Made by a program: the position numbers and the translations under genes
Part shown: positions 14,746 to 21,624 of the stretch, in pieces
Layout of the letters: each line of letters begins with the position of its first letter
Position numbering within the stretch: position 1 is the stretch's first letter
Notes under the pieces: model-generated
The model's database searches: none
Told to the model about the DNA's origin: nothing
The model's input: the letters and a program-made list of their open reading frames with translations, nothing else
Assembly: GCA_031292055.1 (NCBI GenBank)
Contig: JARLHV010000059.1
Span: forward strand, 1 to 35,154
Source: Desulfosporosinus sp.
GTDB lineage: Bacteria > Bacillota > Desulfitobacteriia > Desulfitobacteriales > Desulfitobacteriaceae
Direction of reading: 5' to 3'
DNA: 35,154 bases

Positions 14746-14967
14746 TTAGGAGGGAAAATTATAAATTAGCAGCCAGTTAGAAGTGATATGGCATTCCCGA
14801 TGCCCGGTATAGTTACCAGCAAGAGGATGATCGAGGTATTTCTGAGGAAGAGTCTTTTCTTGAACAAGAAGGTTAAGGACCTCTTCCAGCAGACGAACAT
14901 CATAGCCACGCTTAATAACAGCTTTAAAGTCTCGTTTAAATCGGCTGGAGGATCTGATTCTAAGTAT
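14746..14967 (-). pseudogene. yafQ: YafQ/RelE-type toxin, start lost and C-terminus broken
   Basis: The minus-strand frame reads RSSSRFKRDFKAVIKRGYDV, LPQKYLDHPLAGNYTGHREC, HITSNWLLIYNFPS and then stops. This is a YafQ mRNA interferase up to the WLLIY strand. The start codon that should overlap the antitoxin stop as ATGCTTAG is ATACTTAG here. The catalytic C-terminal segment (RTGTHSDLF in the family) is missing; after a frameshift a decayed version (HTYAPLS) may be readable. With no proper start and no catalytic tail the toxin should be inactive. Confidence 0.85.
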
Positions 14968-15229
14968 TCAGATCCTCAATTAAAGCACTGACGCTGTCAA
15001 AGGTTTTGCTCATATTGCGATTGTTATTGACATCATCAATAGCAGCCAAGGTTTCAGAATTAGGTTGTTCAATGCGGAGGTCAAAAGGAATGCCGCCGTA
15101 GCGAACGGAACAACGCAGGAAAATATTCATAGCTGTGGACATATTAAGCCCTAGCTCAGCAAATATGGCCTCAGCCTTGCGTTTTAATTCCTCATCCACA
15201 CGAATATTTAAGTTAGTTGTCTTAGCCAC
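14960..15229 (-). CDS. dinJ: DinJ/RelB family antitoxin
   Basis: An 89-aa ribbon-helix-helix antitoxin: NLNIRVDEELKRKAEAIFAE (the DNA-binding strand and helix), then GLNMSTAMNIFLRCSVRYGG and a C-terminal toxin-binding arm. It binds and silences the paired YafQ toxin and represses its own promoter. GTG start with AAAGGAG eight bases upstream; a consensus promoter lies just before it. The toxin gene that overlaps its stop codon is dead, so the antitoxin is now an orphan, possibly able to neutralise or regulate other DinJ-YafQ pairs. Confidence 0.92.
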   Translation of the reverse strand: MAKTTNLNIRVDEELKRKAEAIFAELGLNMSTAMNIFLRCSVRYGGIPFDLRIEQPNSETLAAIDDVNNNRNMSKTFDSVSALIEDLNT

Positions 15230-15254
15230 AATATCAACTCCTTTCGATACCTTG

Positions 15255-15283
15255 ATTATATAGTATTATATGAAGTTATTCAA
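15255..15283 (-). promoter_or_regulatory. promoter of the dinJ antitoxin
   Basis: On the minus strand TTGAAT, exactly 17 bases, TATAAT. The spacer and -10 contain the repeated ATATAATACTATATAATC stretch, a plausible operator for the ribbon-helix-helix antitoxin. Confidence 0.65.
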
Positions 15284-15457
15284 AAAATTCACCGATTTGC
15301 TTTACGATGTCATTACAAATCTATAATTAAAACTCTCTGTCCCGGGAATTGTTTCGAAGGTGGATTCACACCTAAAGCTTTGTAGATACCTATTTATGAT
15401 TCCGCTGCAGAAAGTCTAAAAACGCTATAAAATATCAAGTCCCTGCAATTATTTTTG

Positions 15458-15521
15458 TGTCATCCTGAGCAATAGCGAAGGATCTAGGGACAAAAGATCC
15501 TTCGCTCCGCTCAGGATGACA
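15458..15521. repeat. palindromic interspersed repeat (GTCATCCTGAGC...GAAGGATC type)
   Basis: TGTCATCCTGAGC and GCGAAGGATCT pair with AGATCCTTCGC and GCTCAGGATGACA, giving a 64-base near-perfect hairpin with a GGGACAAA loop region. This sequence type is a widely scattered bacterial intergenic repeat. It lies in the gene-poor stretch 15284-15675, where I otherwise see nothing but a TATGGTATATT extended -10-like site near 15617. Confidence 0.7.
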
Positions 15522-15675
15522 ATAAAACGTGATATTAATAGCATAACAAGGGGTTTCTTCAGCAGAATCATTCATTAATTCTGTGGGAAAGGGTTGGAGA
15601 TTATACAAGGTTAATTTATGGTATATTATTGATAGTGTCCCAAATGTCAAGGTGAAAGTGAAATAGGGTGGCATT

Positions 15676-15810
15676 ATGACCTTTAAAGAATTGCTAAATA
15701 AGTATCAAACTTTGATTGTGGAAAACTGTAATCTAAGGCGGCTTTTCCGCCTCTCATTCTTGCGGTGGTGGCGAACTCTAGAATTAGGACTTTGCCGAAC
15801 GCTCACATGA
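15676..15810 (+). pseudogene. short ORF, possible N-terminal remnant of a helicase/primase-type protein
   Basis: 44 codons beginning MTFKELLNKYQTLIVENCNL. Such a heptad-like 'LLxKYQxLxxEN' opening is common at the start of TOTE-type helicase proteins, but after about 21 residues the sequence turns into Arg/Trp-rich, non-family translation over a hairpin (AGGCGG/CCGCCT at 15735-15751). Probably the stub of a gene whose body was replaced. The rest, to 15914, contains further small hairpins (TTGCC/GGCAA, ATACCTT/AAGGTAT) and no gene. Confidence 0.25.
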
Positions 15811-15914
15811 GGCAAGCTTAGAATTAAAAGAAATTAAGATTTTCATACCTTTATATGGAAGGTATTTAAGAGCGTTCTGAAGAATTATTCCTTAAACAGA
15901 AAGGGGTTGATTAA

Positions 15915-17096
15915 GTGAAGATTGAAGAATTACGCCTGAAAAACTTCAAAGTTTTTAAAGACATCAGAATTACAAATTTGCCGGATATGGCTATCTTCCT
16001 TGGTGCCAATGGTACGGGTAAATCAACACTCTTTGATGTTTTTGGCTTCTTGCATGATTCATTGACAGATAACGTCAAAGCTGCCCTACTCAAAAGAGGA
16101 GGTTATAAAGAGGTTATCTCGCGTAATGAAAAGGGGCCAATTGAGATCGAAATCAAGTTTCGGCCTGAACCGGAGGAACCCTTAGTCACCTACGAACTAC
16201 ATATCGGTCTCAATGAGCGAGGCTTGCCGATCGTGTCTAGAGAACGTCTAAAATATCGGAGAGGGCAAAAAGGTAAGCCCTGGCATTTCCTCGATTTTTC
16301 CAATGGTACAGGGACCGCGATCATTAATGAGAGTGAGTACGGTCTTGAAGGAGTCAGAGAGCAACGAGAAGAACAGAAGTTAGATTCTCCGGATATCCTG
16401 GCCATTAAAGGTCTGGGGCAGTTTCAGAAATTTAAGCAAGTTGCAGCCTTCCGACGTCTCATAGAGGGGTGGCATGTTTCAGATTTTCATGTCCAAGCAG
16501 CTCGATCTAGTCAAGACGCCGGTTATGCAGAGCACCTATCATCAACGGGAGAAAATTTACCGCTGGTGGCACAATTTATGCACGAACATTATCCGGAAAA
16601 GTTTGAGGAAGTCTTAAGAAAGATGGAACAAAGAGTCCCTGGAGTAACTTCAGTTGAAGCGGCCGAAACTCAAGATGGCAGAATTATTTTGAGGTTTCAA
16701 GATGGAGCCTTTCGAGACCCGTTTATAGCCCGGTATGTTTCCGATGGTTCCCTCAAAATGTTTGCCTATTTGCTCCTCTTAAGTGATCCCAATCCTCACC
16801 CATTGCTTTGTATTGAAGAACCTGAAAACCAATTGTATCCCGATTTATTATTTGAGTTGGCAGAGGAATTCCGGAGTTACATGGAAGCAGGTGGGCAAGT
16901 TTTTATCTCAACCCATTCCCCAGACTTTGTGAATGGAGTCAAACTTGAAGAATTATTTTGGTTAGTTAAAGTGGATGGATTTAGTCAAATCAAGCGGGCA
17001 TCGGAGGACGAACTCCTGCGTAATTTGGTGGCCGAAGGGGATTCGCCAGGATATCTTTGGAAACAGGGGCTTTTTAAAGGGGCCAGTCCTCTATGA
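15915..17096 (+). CDS. RecF/AAA_21-type ATPase of a two-gene defence pair
   Basis: A 393-aa SMC/ABC-like ATPase: N-terminal MKIEELRLKNFKVFKDI, Walker A GANGTGKST (about residues 32-40), ABC signature-like YVSDGSLKMFAY (~276-287), Walker B LLCIEEPENQLYP (~297-309) and H-loop FISTHSPD (~330-337). Members of this family are paired with small TOPRIM-like DUF4276 proteins and sit in OLD-like or phage-defence contexts. Start GTG 15915 with AAAGGGG upstream. The stop overlaps the ATG of the DUF4276 gene (ATGA), so the pair is translationally coupled. The ATPase is intact; its partner is not. Confidence 0.88.
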   Translation: MKIEELRLKNFKVFKDIRITNLPDMAIFLGANGTGKSTLFDVFGFLHDSLTDNVKAALLKRGGYKEVISRNEKGPIEIEIKFRPEPEEPLVTYELHIGLNERGLPIVSRERLKYRRGQKGKPWHFLDFSNGTGTAIINESEYGLEGVREQREEQKLDSPDILAIKGLGQFQKFKQVAAFRRLIEGWHVSDFHVQAARSSQDAGYAEHLSSTGENLPLVAQFMHEHYPEKFEEVLRKMEQRVPGVTSVEAAETQDGRIILRFQDGAFRDPFIARYVSDGSLKMFAYLLLLSDPNPHPLLCIEEPENQLYPDLLFELAEEFRSYMEAGGQVFISTHSPDFVNGVKLEELFWLVKVDGFSQIKRASEDELLRNLVAEGDSPGYLWKQGLFKGASPL

Positions 17097-17290
17097 AAGA
17101 AGTAGTGTTTTTAGTTGAAGAGCCCTCCATGAAAGAATTTCTCAGGGGAATCTTACCTAGAGTTATACCCGATAATGTCTCATATACGATTATTCATCAT
17201 GAAGGCAAGCAGGACTTGGAGAGGTCCATTCCCAAAAAGCTTCGTGCCTTTCGCAAGCAGAATACTCAATTTGTTGTACTAAGTAATTGA
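17093..17290 (+). pseudogene. DUF4276 family protein, truncated
   Basis: Starts MKEVVFLVEEPSMKEFLRGI and continues LPRVIPDNVSYTIIHHEGKQ, the standard opening of DUF4276 (a TOPRIM-like fold whose first acidic residue is the Glu in LVEEPS). It stops after 65 residues at QFVVLSN, just where the second acidic motif (normally VVxxDxD) should come. Full-length members are roughly 200 residues. Without the DxD the presumed nuclease centre cannot form. Confidence 0.8.
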
Positions 17291-17312
17291 GGATTAGAGG
17301 AGAAAAGTAAAA

Positions 17313-17480
17313 TCAAACATTCATAAATTGATGTTCTGATTGAGAACCTGCCTGATATTCTGTCAAGAAAAAGCGGCTTAATGCTTCATCTGGATAGGTT
17401 TCGAAATTTTCATTCTTGATAATGTTCCAAATCGGACTTTTGGTAACCAGATGGATTTTATCCCGGTAGCCGTTGCTTGA
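17313..17480 (-). pseudogene. aldo/keto reductase fragment
   Basis: The minus strand reads NGYRDKIHLVTKSPIWNIIK, NENFETYPDEALSRFF and then drifts before a stop. This corresponds to the GYRxKVxLATKxPxW segment of the ferredoxin-containing type of aldo/keto reductases; everything before and after is missing. Sequence from 17481 to 17568 carries a possible TATAAT (17489-17494) for the next gene. Confidence 0.6.
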
Positions 17481-17568
17481 TGTTAATGTATAATTTAGAA
17501 AAGCGTTGGTATTAATATTTTTTCAATGTTCATCTTGTCGGATATTATTTATAAATGGAGGAATAATT

Positions 17569-19002
17569 ATGGATCACAAGTTATACAAGATCATGATATC
17601 TTCAGCCCTAGTATTTGCACTAACTGTTTCAAATGTGCTGCCTGCTTTGGCGTCGAATGGAAACAAATATGATAAGACGAATAACTATGCAGTAAGCGAA
17701 ATTGCGAGATTGAAAACCGTCGCTGCAGGTGAACCTGAGTTAGTGGATTACGAAACAATAGAAACGGCAACAAGTGTAATAATGAGCGATTTGACTATTA
17801 GTGGTCAAAAAGTTGGAACAGGGGCAAAAGTCACGCCAGCAGTTGGACTGGTGAATAGTCCGATCACAGTGTCGGGTAAGATCAGCGGTGCAGCCACTGC
17901 AGATGGCAGTGTCACGTATCTGGTAAGCTCTTCAGATAATATCACAGCAAAAGATTCTAACGAGGTCATCTTGGAGGCTACTGCCTTGAGTTCTCCTGTG
18001 ATTATCGGCAATGATACCTTCACAGCATCTTACACTGTACCAGTGGATGCGAGTGGAAATGTTGAAGCGTCCTTTACGGCAAGTGCTCTTTCACGGAGTT
18101 TATTTAACGTTGTAATAAAAACTCCCTTCAGTAATAACGGGCAACCCGTTCTATCCCCTGTAGGGAGTATGGAATGGGGGGTGCCTGGAACCCTGGTACT
18201 CAGCCCAATATATCCTGCCAGTGATCCCGATTGTCTCGATTTTTCCACGCCCGATGCGCTGACTAGAGGCTGGGTGCCTGTAAGTGCTACTATATTGTCT
18301 GCGGATGGATCTTCTGCAAAATTGAGTGGACAACCCATTAAGTTTAGAATGACGGCGCTCAGTCCGCTCACTGCTTCGTCTAATGTTAATGCCTTTTTTA
18401 CGGATGACAACGGCGCCCCTGTTGTATCAGCAGGTCGAGTAGGCAGAGGCGGCGGTATCGCATCTTCCCTCACTTATGTCGCAAACACCGATGACAATGG
18501 TCAAGCATTGGCGTACATCAATTCCAATTTGTCGCCAGATCAAAGTGGTACCACCGATTTAGAGGCAATTATGGCTGTAAGCATACAAGCTCAGCTCGTG
18601 AATCAAACTCAGCCCATATTTACTAGTGACTCAATTGATACCAGCTACTTTCAGTGGAAACCCAGTTCTCAATCGGACCTAGTCGTTTTGCCAACAAAAG
18701 TAAACGCAGCATCTGATAAAGTCTGGACTGTCAGATTTCAATCAGGCTTGGACCCAACGTTAACGAACCAAGCTCTAAGCGACTACATCTACGTCACAGA
18801 TTTAAATGGCAATCCGGTTAACTGCACAGTTGAGTTTGGAACTGATGGCCAATCTGTCTTGGTAACCCCCCCTGTGAAGGGCTATAATTTGTCAGGTACT
18901 TATTATTTGTATATCAAAGAAGGCGTGAAGCTGCAGACTGGTCAGCCTCTGCAACAAGTTGTTAGGATGGGATTTGTTATAAAAGGAGTAGGGCCAACAT
19001 AA
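17569..19002 (+). CDS. secreted Ig-like domain protein
   Basis: ATG 17569 follows GGAGG with seven-base spacing. The first ~28 residues are a Sec signal peptide (KIMISSALVFALTVSNVLPA, cleavage probably after ALA). The 477-aa protein then has Ser/Thr/Asp-rich beta-sandwich-like repeats (ITVSGKISGAATADGSVTYL) and a final ~100-residue domain, VWTVRFQSGLDP... to YLYIKEGVKLQ, that looks like an SbsA/Big_5 Ig-like module. No LPxTG, SLH or transmembrane anchor is visible. Exported surface or matrix protein of unknown task; the minus-strand gene at 23.5-25.1 kb is of the same general type. Confidence 0.75.
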   Translation: MDHKLYKIMISSALVFALTVSNVLPALASNGNKYDKTNNYAVSEIARLKTVAAGEPELVDYETIETATSVIMSDLTISGQKVGTGAKVTPAVGLVNSPITVSGKISGAATADGSVTYLVSSSDNITAKDSNEVILEATALSSPVIIGNDTFTASYTVPVDASGNVEASFTASALSRSLFNVVIKTPFSNNGQPVLSPVGSMEWGVPGTLVLSPIYPASDPDCLDFSTPDALTRGWVPVSATILSADGSSAKLSGQPIKFRMTALSPLTASSNVNAFFTDDNGAPVVSAGRVGRGGGIASSLTYVANTDDNGQALAYINSNLSPDQSGTTDLEAIMAVSIQAQLVNQTQPIFTSDSIDTSYFQWKPSSQSDLVVLPTKVNAASDKVWTVRFQSGLDPTLTNQALSDYIYVTDLNGNPVNCTVEFGTDGQSVLVTPPVKGYNLSGTYYLYIKEGVKLQTGQPLQQVVRMGFVIKGVGPT

Positions 19003-19088
19003 TGACGTAACCGCCAAGACAATATATGGAAGAAATATCAAATCGAGCAGTCGATTGAAGAGTTGAAAAATCAGGGAGTGGTTTGATT

Positions 19089-19334
19089 ATGAAAGATGTA
19101 ATGATATACAAAGAATATATTGGTTCAGTGCATTACAGCACAGAAGACGAGATTTTCTATGGCAAGATTGAAGGCATAAATGATTCAATCAGTTATGAAG
19201 GCAGTAGTGTCAGTGAACTAAAGTCAGCATTTGAAGAAGCGGTTGAGGATTATCTTGAACTGTGCAATTTGAACGGTAAAGAACCTGAAAAGATGTATAA
19301 AGGTTCCGATGGTTCCCTCTTGACAAATGTGTGA
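19089..19334 (+). CDS. HicB-like antitoxin without its DNA-binding tail
   Basis: 81 aa: MKDVMIYKEYIGSVHYSTED, IFYGKIEGINDSISYEGSSV and EEAVEDYLELCNLNGKEPEK form the partial RNase-H-like HicB fold. Full-length relatives continue after YKGS with a ribbon-helix-helix domain; here the chain ends in DGSLLTNV. No hicA lies next to it. Start ATG 19089 with GGGAG ten bases upstream (TTG 19083 is less likely). It may still bind a HicA made elsewhere. Confidence 0.75.
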   Translation: MKDVMIYKEYIGSVHYSTEDEIFYGKIEGINDSISYEGSSVSELKSAFEEAVEDYLELCNLNGKEPEKMYKGSDGSLLTNV

Positions 19335-19396
19335 ATTTTATTATAATTAAGATAAATTTAATATTAAGGGTGTGCCCAATTCAATTTGGAAGACTG

Positions 19397-19440
19397 CCGA
19401 AAACAATAACAGGAATTCTGTTAATGTTTTCGGTTTTTTT
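19397..19440 (+). terminator. rho-independent terminator
   Basis: A 16-base stem CCGAAAACAATAACAG / CTGTTAATGTTTTCGG with one mismatch, loop GAATT, then seven T. It ends the hicB-like transcript and separates it from pabA. Confidence 0.9.
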
Positions 19441-19481
19441 ATTCCTTAAATTTCGGAGCGGGGCTAAGAAAGGGGAGCCAA

Positions 19482-20111
19482 ATGTATTTAATTATTGATC
19501 ATTATGACTCATTTGTTTATAACCTGAAGGCCTATTTCGAAGTGCTGAATTGCTCTGTTCAAGTCATTCGCAGTGACAAAGCTGCAGCAGATTATGTTGA
19601 GCAAATTGAAAACCTTGACGGAATAATCTTTTCTCCCGGCCCCAAGCGTCCCGAAGACTGTGAACATTCTGCGGACCTACTTCGTACTTTCGGCAAGCGC
19701 ATTCCCATTTTAGGGGTTTGCCTTGGTCATCAGCTTATCGGATATACCTTTGGAGCCCAAGTTATTAAAGGTCTTCGGCCAATGCATGGGAAAATCACCG
19801 GGATAAACAATTACAATACGGGTCTTTTACATGGACTTCCGGATAAATTTGAAGTGACCCGTTATCATTCCTTAGTTGTAGCAGAGGATTTTTTACCGGA
19901 TTGTTTGCGGATTGATGCCAGGGCTGACGACGGAACCCTTATGGCCATTTCCCATAAGGAGTATCCGATCTTTGGGGTACAGTTTCATCCTGAGGCAATT
20001 TTAACCCAATACGGCTATGAGGTACTTAATAATTTTGTAAAGATTGCTGAAAAAAGGAGGAAAGAGGATGGCCGACTACAAGGAGTGGAACCGCTACTAT
20101 CCTGCTGTTGA
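19482..20111 (+). CDS. pabA: aminodeoxychorismate/anthranilate synthase glutaminase subunit
   Basis: Class I glutamine amidotransferase that releases ammonia from glutamine for its synthase partner. The catalytic triad is visible: Cys80 in GVCLGHQ, His169 and Glu171 in FHPEA; the oxyanion loop is SPGPKRPED. 209 aa, slightly longer than usual because the tail (KEDGRLQGVEPLLSCC) runs over the start of pabB. Start ATG 19482 with AAAGGGGAG upstream. With no trp genes around, the folate-branch assignment (p-aminobenzoate) is favoured, although such subunits can serve both pathways. Confidence 0.9.
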   Translation: MYLIIDHYDSFVYNLKAYFEVLNCSVQVIRSDKAAADYVEQIENLDGIIFSPGPKRPEDCEHSADLLRTFGKRIPILGVCLGHQLIGYTFGAQVIKGLRPMHGKITGINNYNTGLLHGLPDKFEVTRYHSLVVAEDFLPDCLRIDARADDGTLMAISHKEYPIFGVQFHPEAILTQYGYEVLNNFVKIAEKRRKEDGRLQGVEPLLSCC

Positions 20112-21429
20112 CATCTATTCCTGCTATTCTGAAGAAGAAGACACCGTGTTCCTGGATTCTTCTTTGGAAAATAGGTACGGAAATTATTCGATTATCGGCA
20201 TCCATCCTTATCTTAAGGTTGAGGACAGAAACGGAGAACTGTTTGTTAACGGTGTCCTTCAAGAGGGGAGCTTTGCCGACTATATTTCCAAGTATTTAAA
20301 GGTTCATGGGGAAGAAAATCCCACAGCATTGCCACTGCTTTCGGGAGCCATAGGTTATCTGGCCTATGATTTCGGGTTGAAGCCGAACGAAGTCTCATCC
20401 CGCCATTTTAAAGACGTTGATATTCCTGAAGGATTATTTATCTTTTATGAGCATTTTATTATCGAAGACCAAAGGAACCGAACGATTTATTTGACTGCCG
20501 CGCAACGCTTGGATAAAGGGGAAGACAGTCTGGGCGCTTTGGAAAAGGATCTTGAAGAAAGACTTTATCACCGCGCAGCCAACTTATCACCGGTTAAGAT
20601 GAAAAAAGGGGATTTTAAACTTCGTTCTGATTTCGAAAAAGAGCAATATTACGAGGCAATCAACAAGGTAATTAACTATATTGTTGAAGGCGATATCTAT
20701 ATAGCCAATATGACCCGTCAAATCATCATGGAAAGTCAGGTACAGCCCTATGAGGCGTTTTTACGGCTCCATAAGACGAACCCCGCCCCGTTTAGCGGCT
20801 ATCTTAACTTCGGGGATTTTAAGATTGTGTGTTCTTCACCGGAGCGGTTTTTAAAATTAGGGAACGGTATTGCGGAGACACGCCCCATCAAAGGGACCAG
20901 AAAAAGAGGCGAAACCCCGGAAGAGGATAACGCCCTGCGGACGGAGTTATTGCATTCCTCTAAAGATCGAAGCGAATTATTGATGATCGTTGATTTGGAG
21001 CGGAATGACCTGAACAAGGTCTGCGAACCGGGCAGTGTTGAAGTTACCCAGTTGTTCGATGTTGAAGCCTATGCGACGGTATTCCACCTGGTGTCGACGA
21101 TTGTCGGAAAACTAAAAGAAGGTCTGACGGCGATGGATCTCTTGATGGCCATGTTCCCCGGCGGATCAATCACCGGGGCACCGAAACGGAGAGCCATGGA
21201 AATCATTGATGAAGTGGAACATTCACGCAGAGGGCTTTATACCGGGTCCATCGGTTATCTTTCTTTCGATAATAGCTGTGATTTTAATATCGTGATCCGT
21301 ACCGCAGTTTATAAAGACGGGATGTACCATTTGGGGGTTGGTGGCGGGATCACCTGTGAATCCGAATTGGAATTTGAATTCGAAGAAACTGAACAAAAAG
21401 CTAAGGCCTTACTGGAGGCAATATTGTAA
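20068..21429 (+). CDS. pabB: aminodeoxychorismate synthase component I
   Basis: Converts chorismate plus ammonia to 4-amino-4-deoxychorismate, the precursor of p-aminobenzoate for folate. A 453-aa chorismate-binding enzyme with ETRPIKGTRKRG, DLERNDLNKVC, MFPGGSITGAPK and the final GVGGGITCESELEFE motif. The N-terminal domain (SGAIGYLAYDFG) is present. PIKGT, rather than the PIAGT common in TrpE, supports PabB. ATG 20068 has a strong AAAGGAGG site and overlaps pabA by 44 bases, so expression is coupled. The lyase gene pabC is not next to it; the following region carries an IS remnant. Confidence 0.9.
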   Translation: MADYKEWNRYYPAVDIYSCYSEEEDTVFLDSSLENRYGNYSIIGIHPYLKVEDRNGELFVNGVLQEGSFADYISKYLKVHGEENPTALPLLSGAIGYLAYDFGLKPNEVSSRHFKDVDIPEGLFIFYEHFIIEDQRNRTIYLTAAQRLDKGEDSLGALEKDLEERLYHRAANLSPVKMKKGDFKLRSDFEKEQYYEAINKVINYIVEGDIYIANMTRQIIMESQVQPYEAFLRLHKTNPAPFSGYLNFGDFKIVCSSPERFLKLGNGIAETRPIKGTRKRGETPEEDNALRTELLHSSKDRSELLMIVDLERNDLNKVCEPGSVEVTQLFDVEAYATVFHLVSTIVGKLKEGLTAMDLLMAMFPGGSITGAPKRRAMEIIDEVEHSRRGLYTGSIGYLSFDNSCDFNIVIRTAVYKDGMYHLGVGGGITCESELEFEFEETEQKAKALLEAIL

Positions 21430-21490
21430 TTATTGCCCTTGACCACCCTTATAGGTTAATAATTCTCTCCGAAGAAAAATTAATAAAATA

Positions 21491-21499
21491 TGGTATAAT
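21491..21499 (+). promoter_or_regulatory. extended -10 promoter-like site
   Basis: TGGTATAAT (TGnTATAAT) without a clear -35. It points toward the IS-end remnant at 21574, and no gene lies on this strand before it. Confidence 0.35.
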
Positions 21500-21573
21500 T
21501 GGGCGTAGTCCCGGTCTGGTATTTAAAAATCTCTATTTGCTTCTTAGGAACTATTTTAGGATAAGGATGCCAT

Positions 21574-21620
21574 TTATAAGTATGGGCGTAAAACCGCTAT
21601 CCCTTTAGGGTAGTGGGTAG
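21574..21620. repeat. solo IS200/IS605-type element end (same family as at 1.5 kb)
   Basis: Read on the minus strand: CCACTA-CCC, loop TAAA, GGG-(bulged A)-TAGCGG-TTTTACGCCCAT, then ACTTATAAATGG. The end at 1482-1530 has CCACTA-GCC, TGAA, GGC-(bulged G)-TAGTGG-TTTTACGCCCAT, then GCTTATAAAAGG. The CCC/GGG versus GCC/GGC change keeps pairing, and the bulge is conserved. No iscB, tnpB or tnpA is attached, so it is a decayed copy or a small non-autonomous element. It lies against the stop codon of the leucine-rich-repeat gene. Confidence 0.75.
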
Positions 21621-21624
21621 TTCA

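Noticed and set aside
15458..15521. Possible structured regulatory RNA upstream of the ATPase gene
   Set aside because: The sequence is the common GTCATCCTGAGC/GAAGGATC interspersed palindrome and is nearly 400 bases from the gene.
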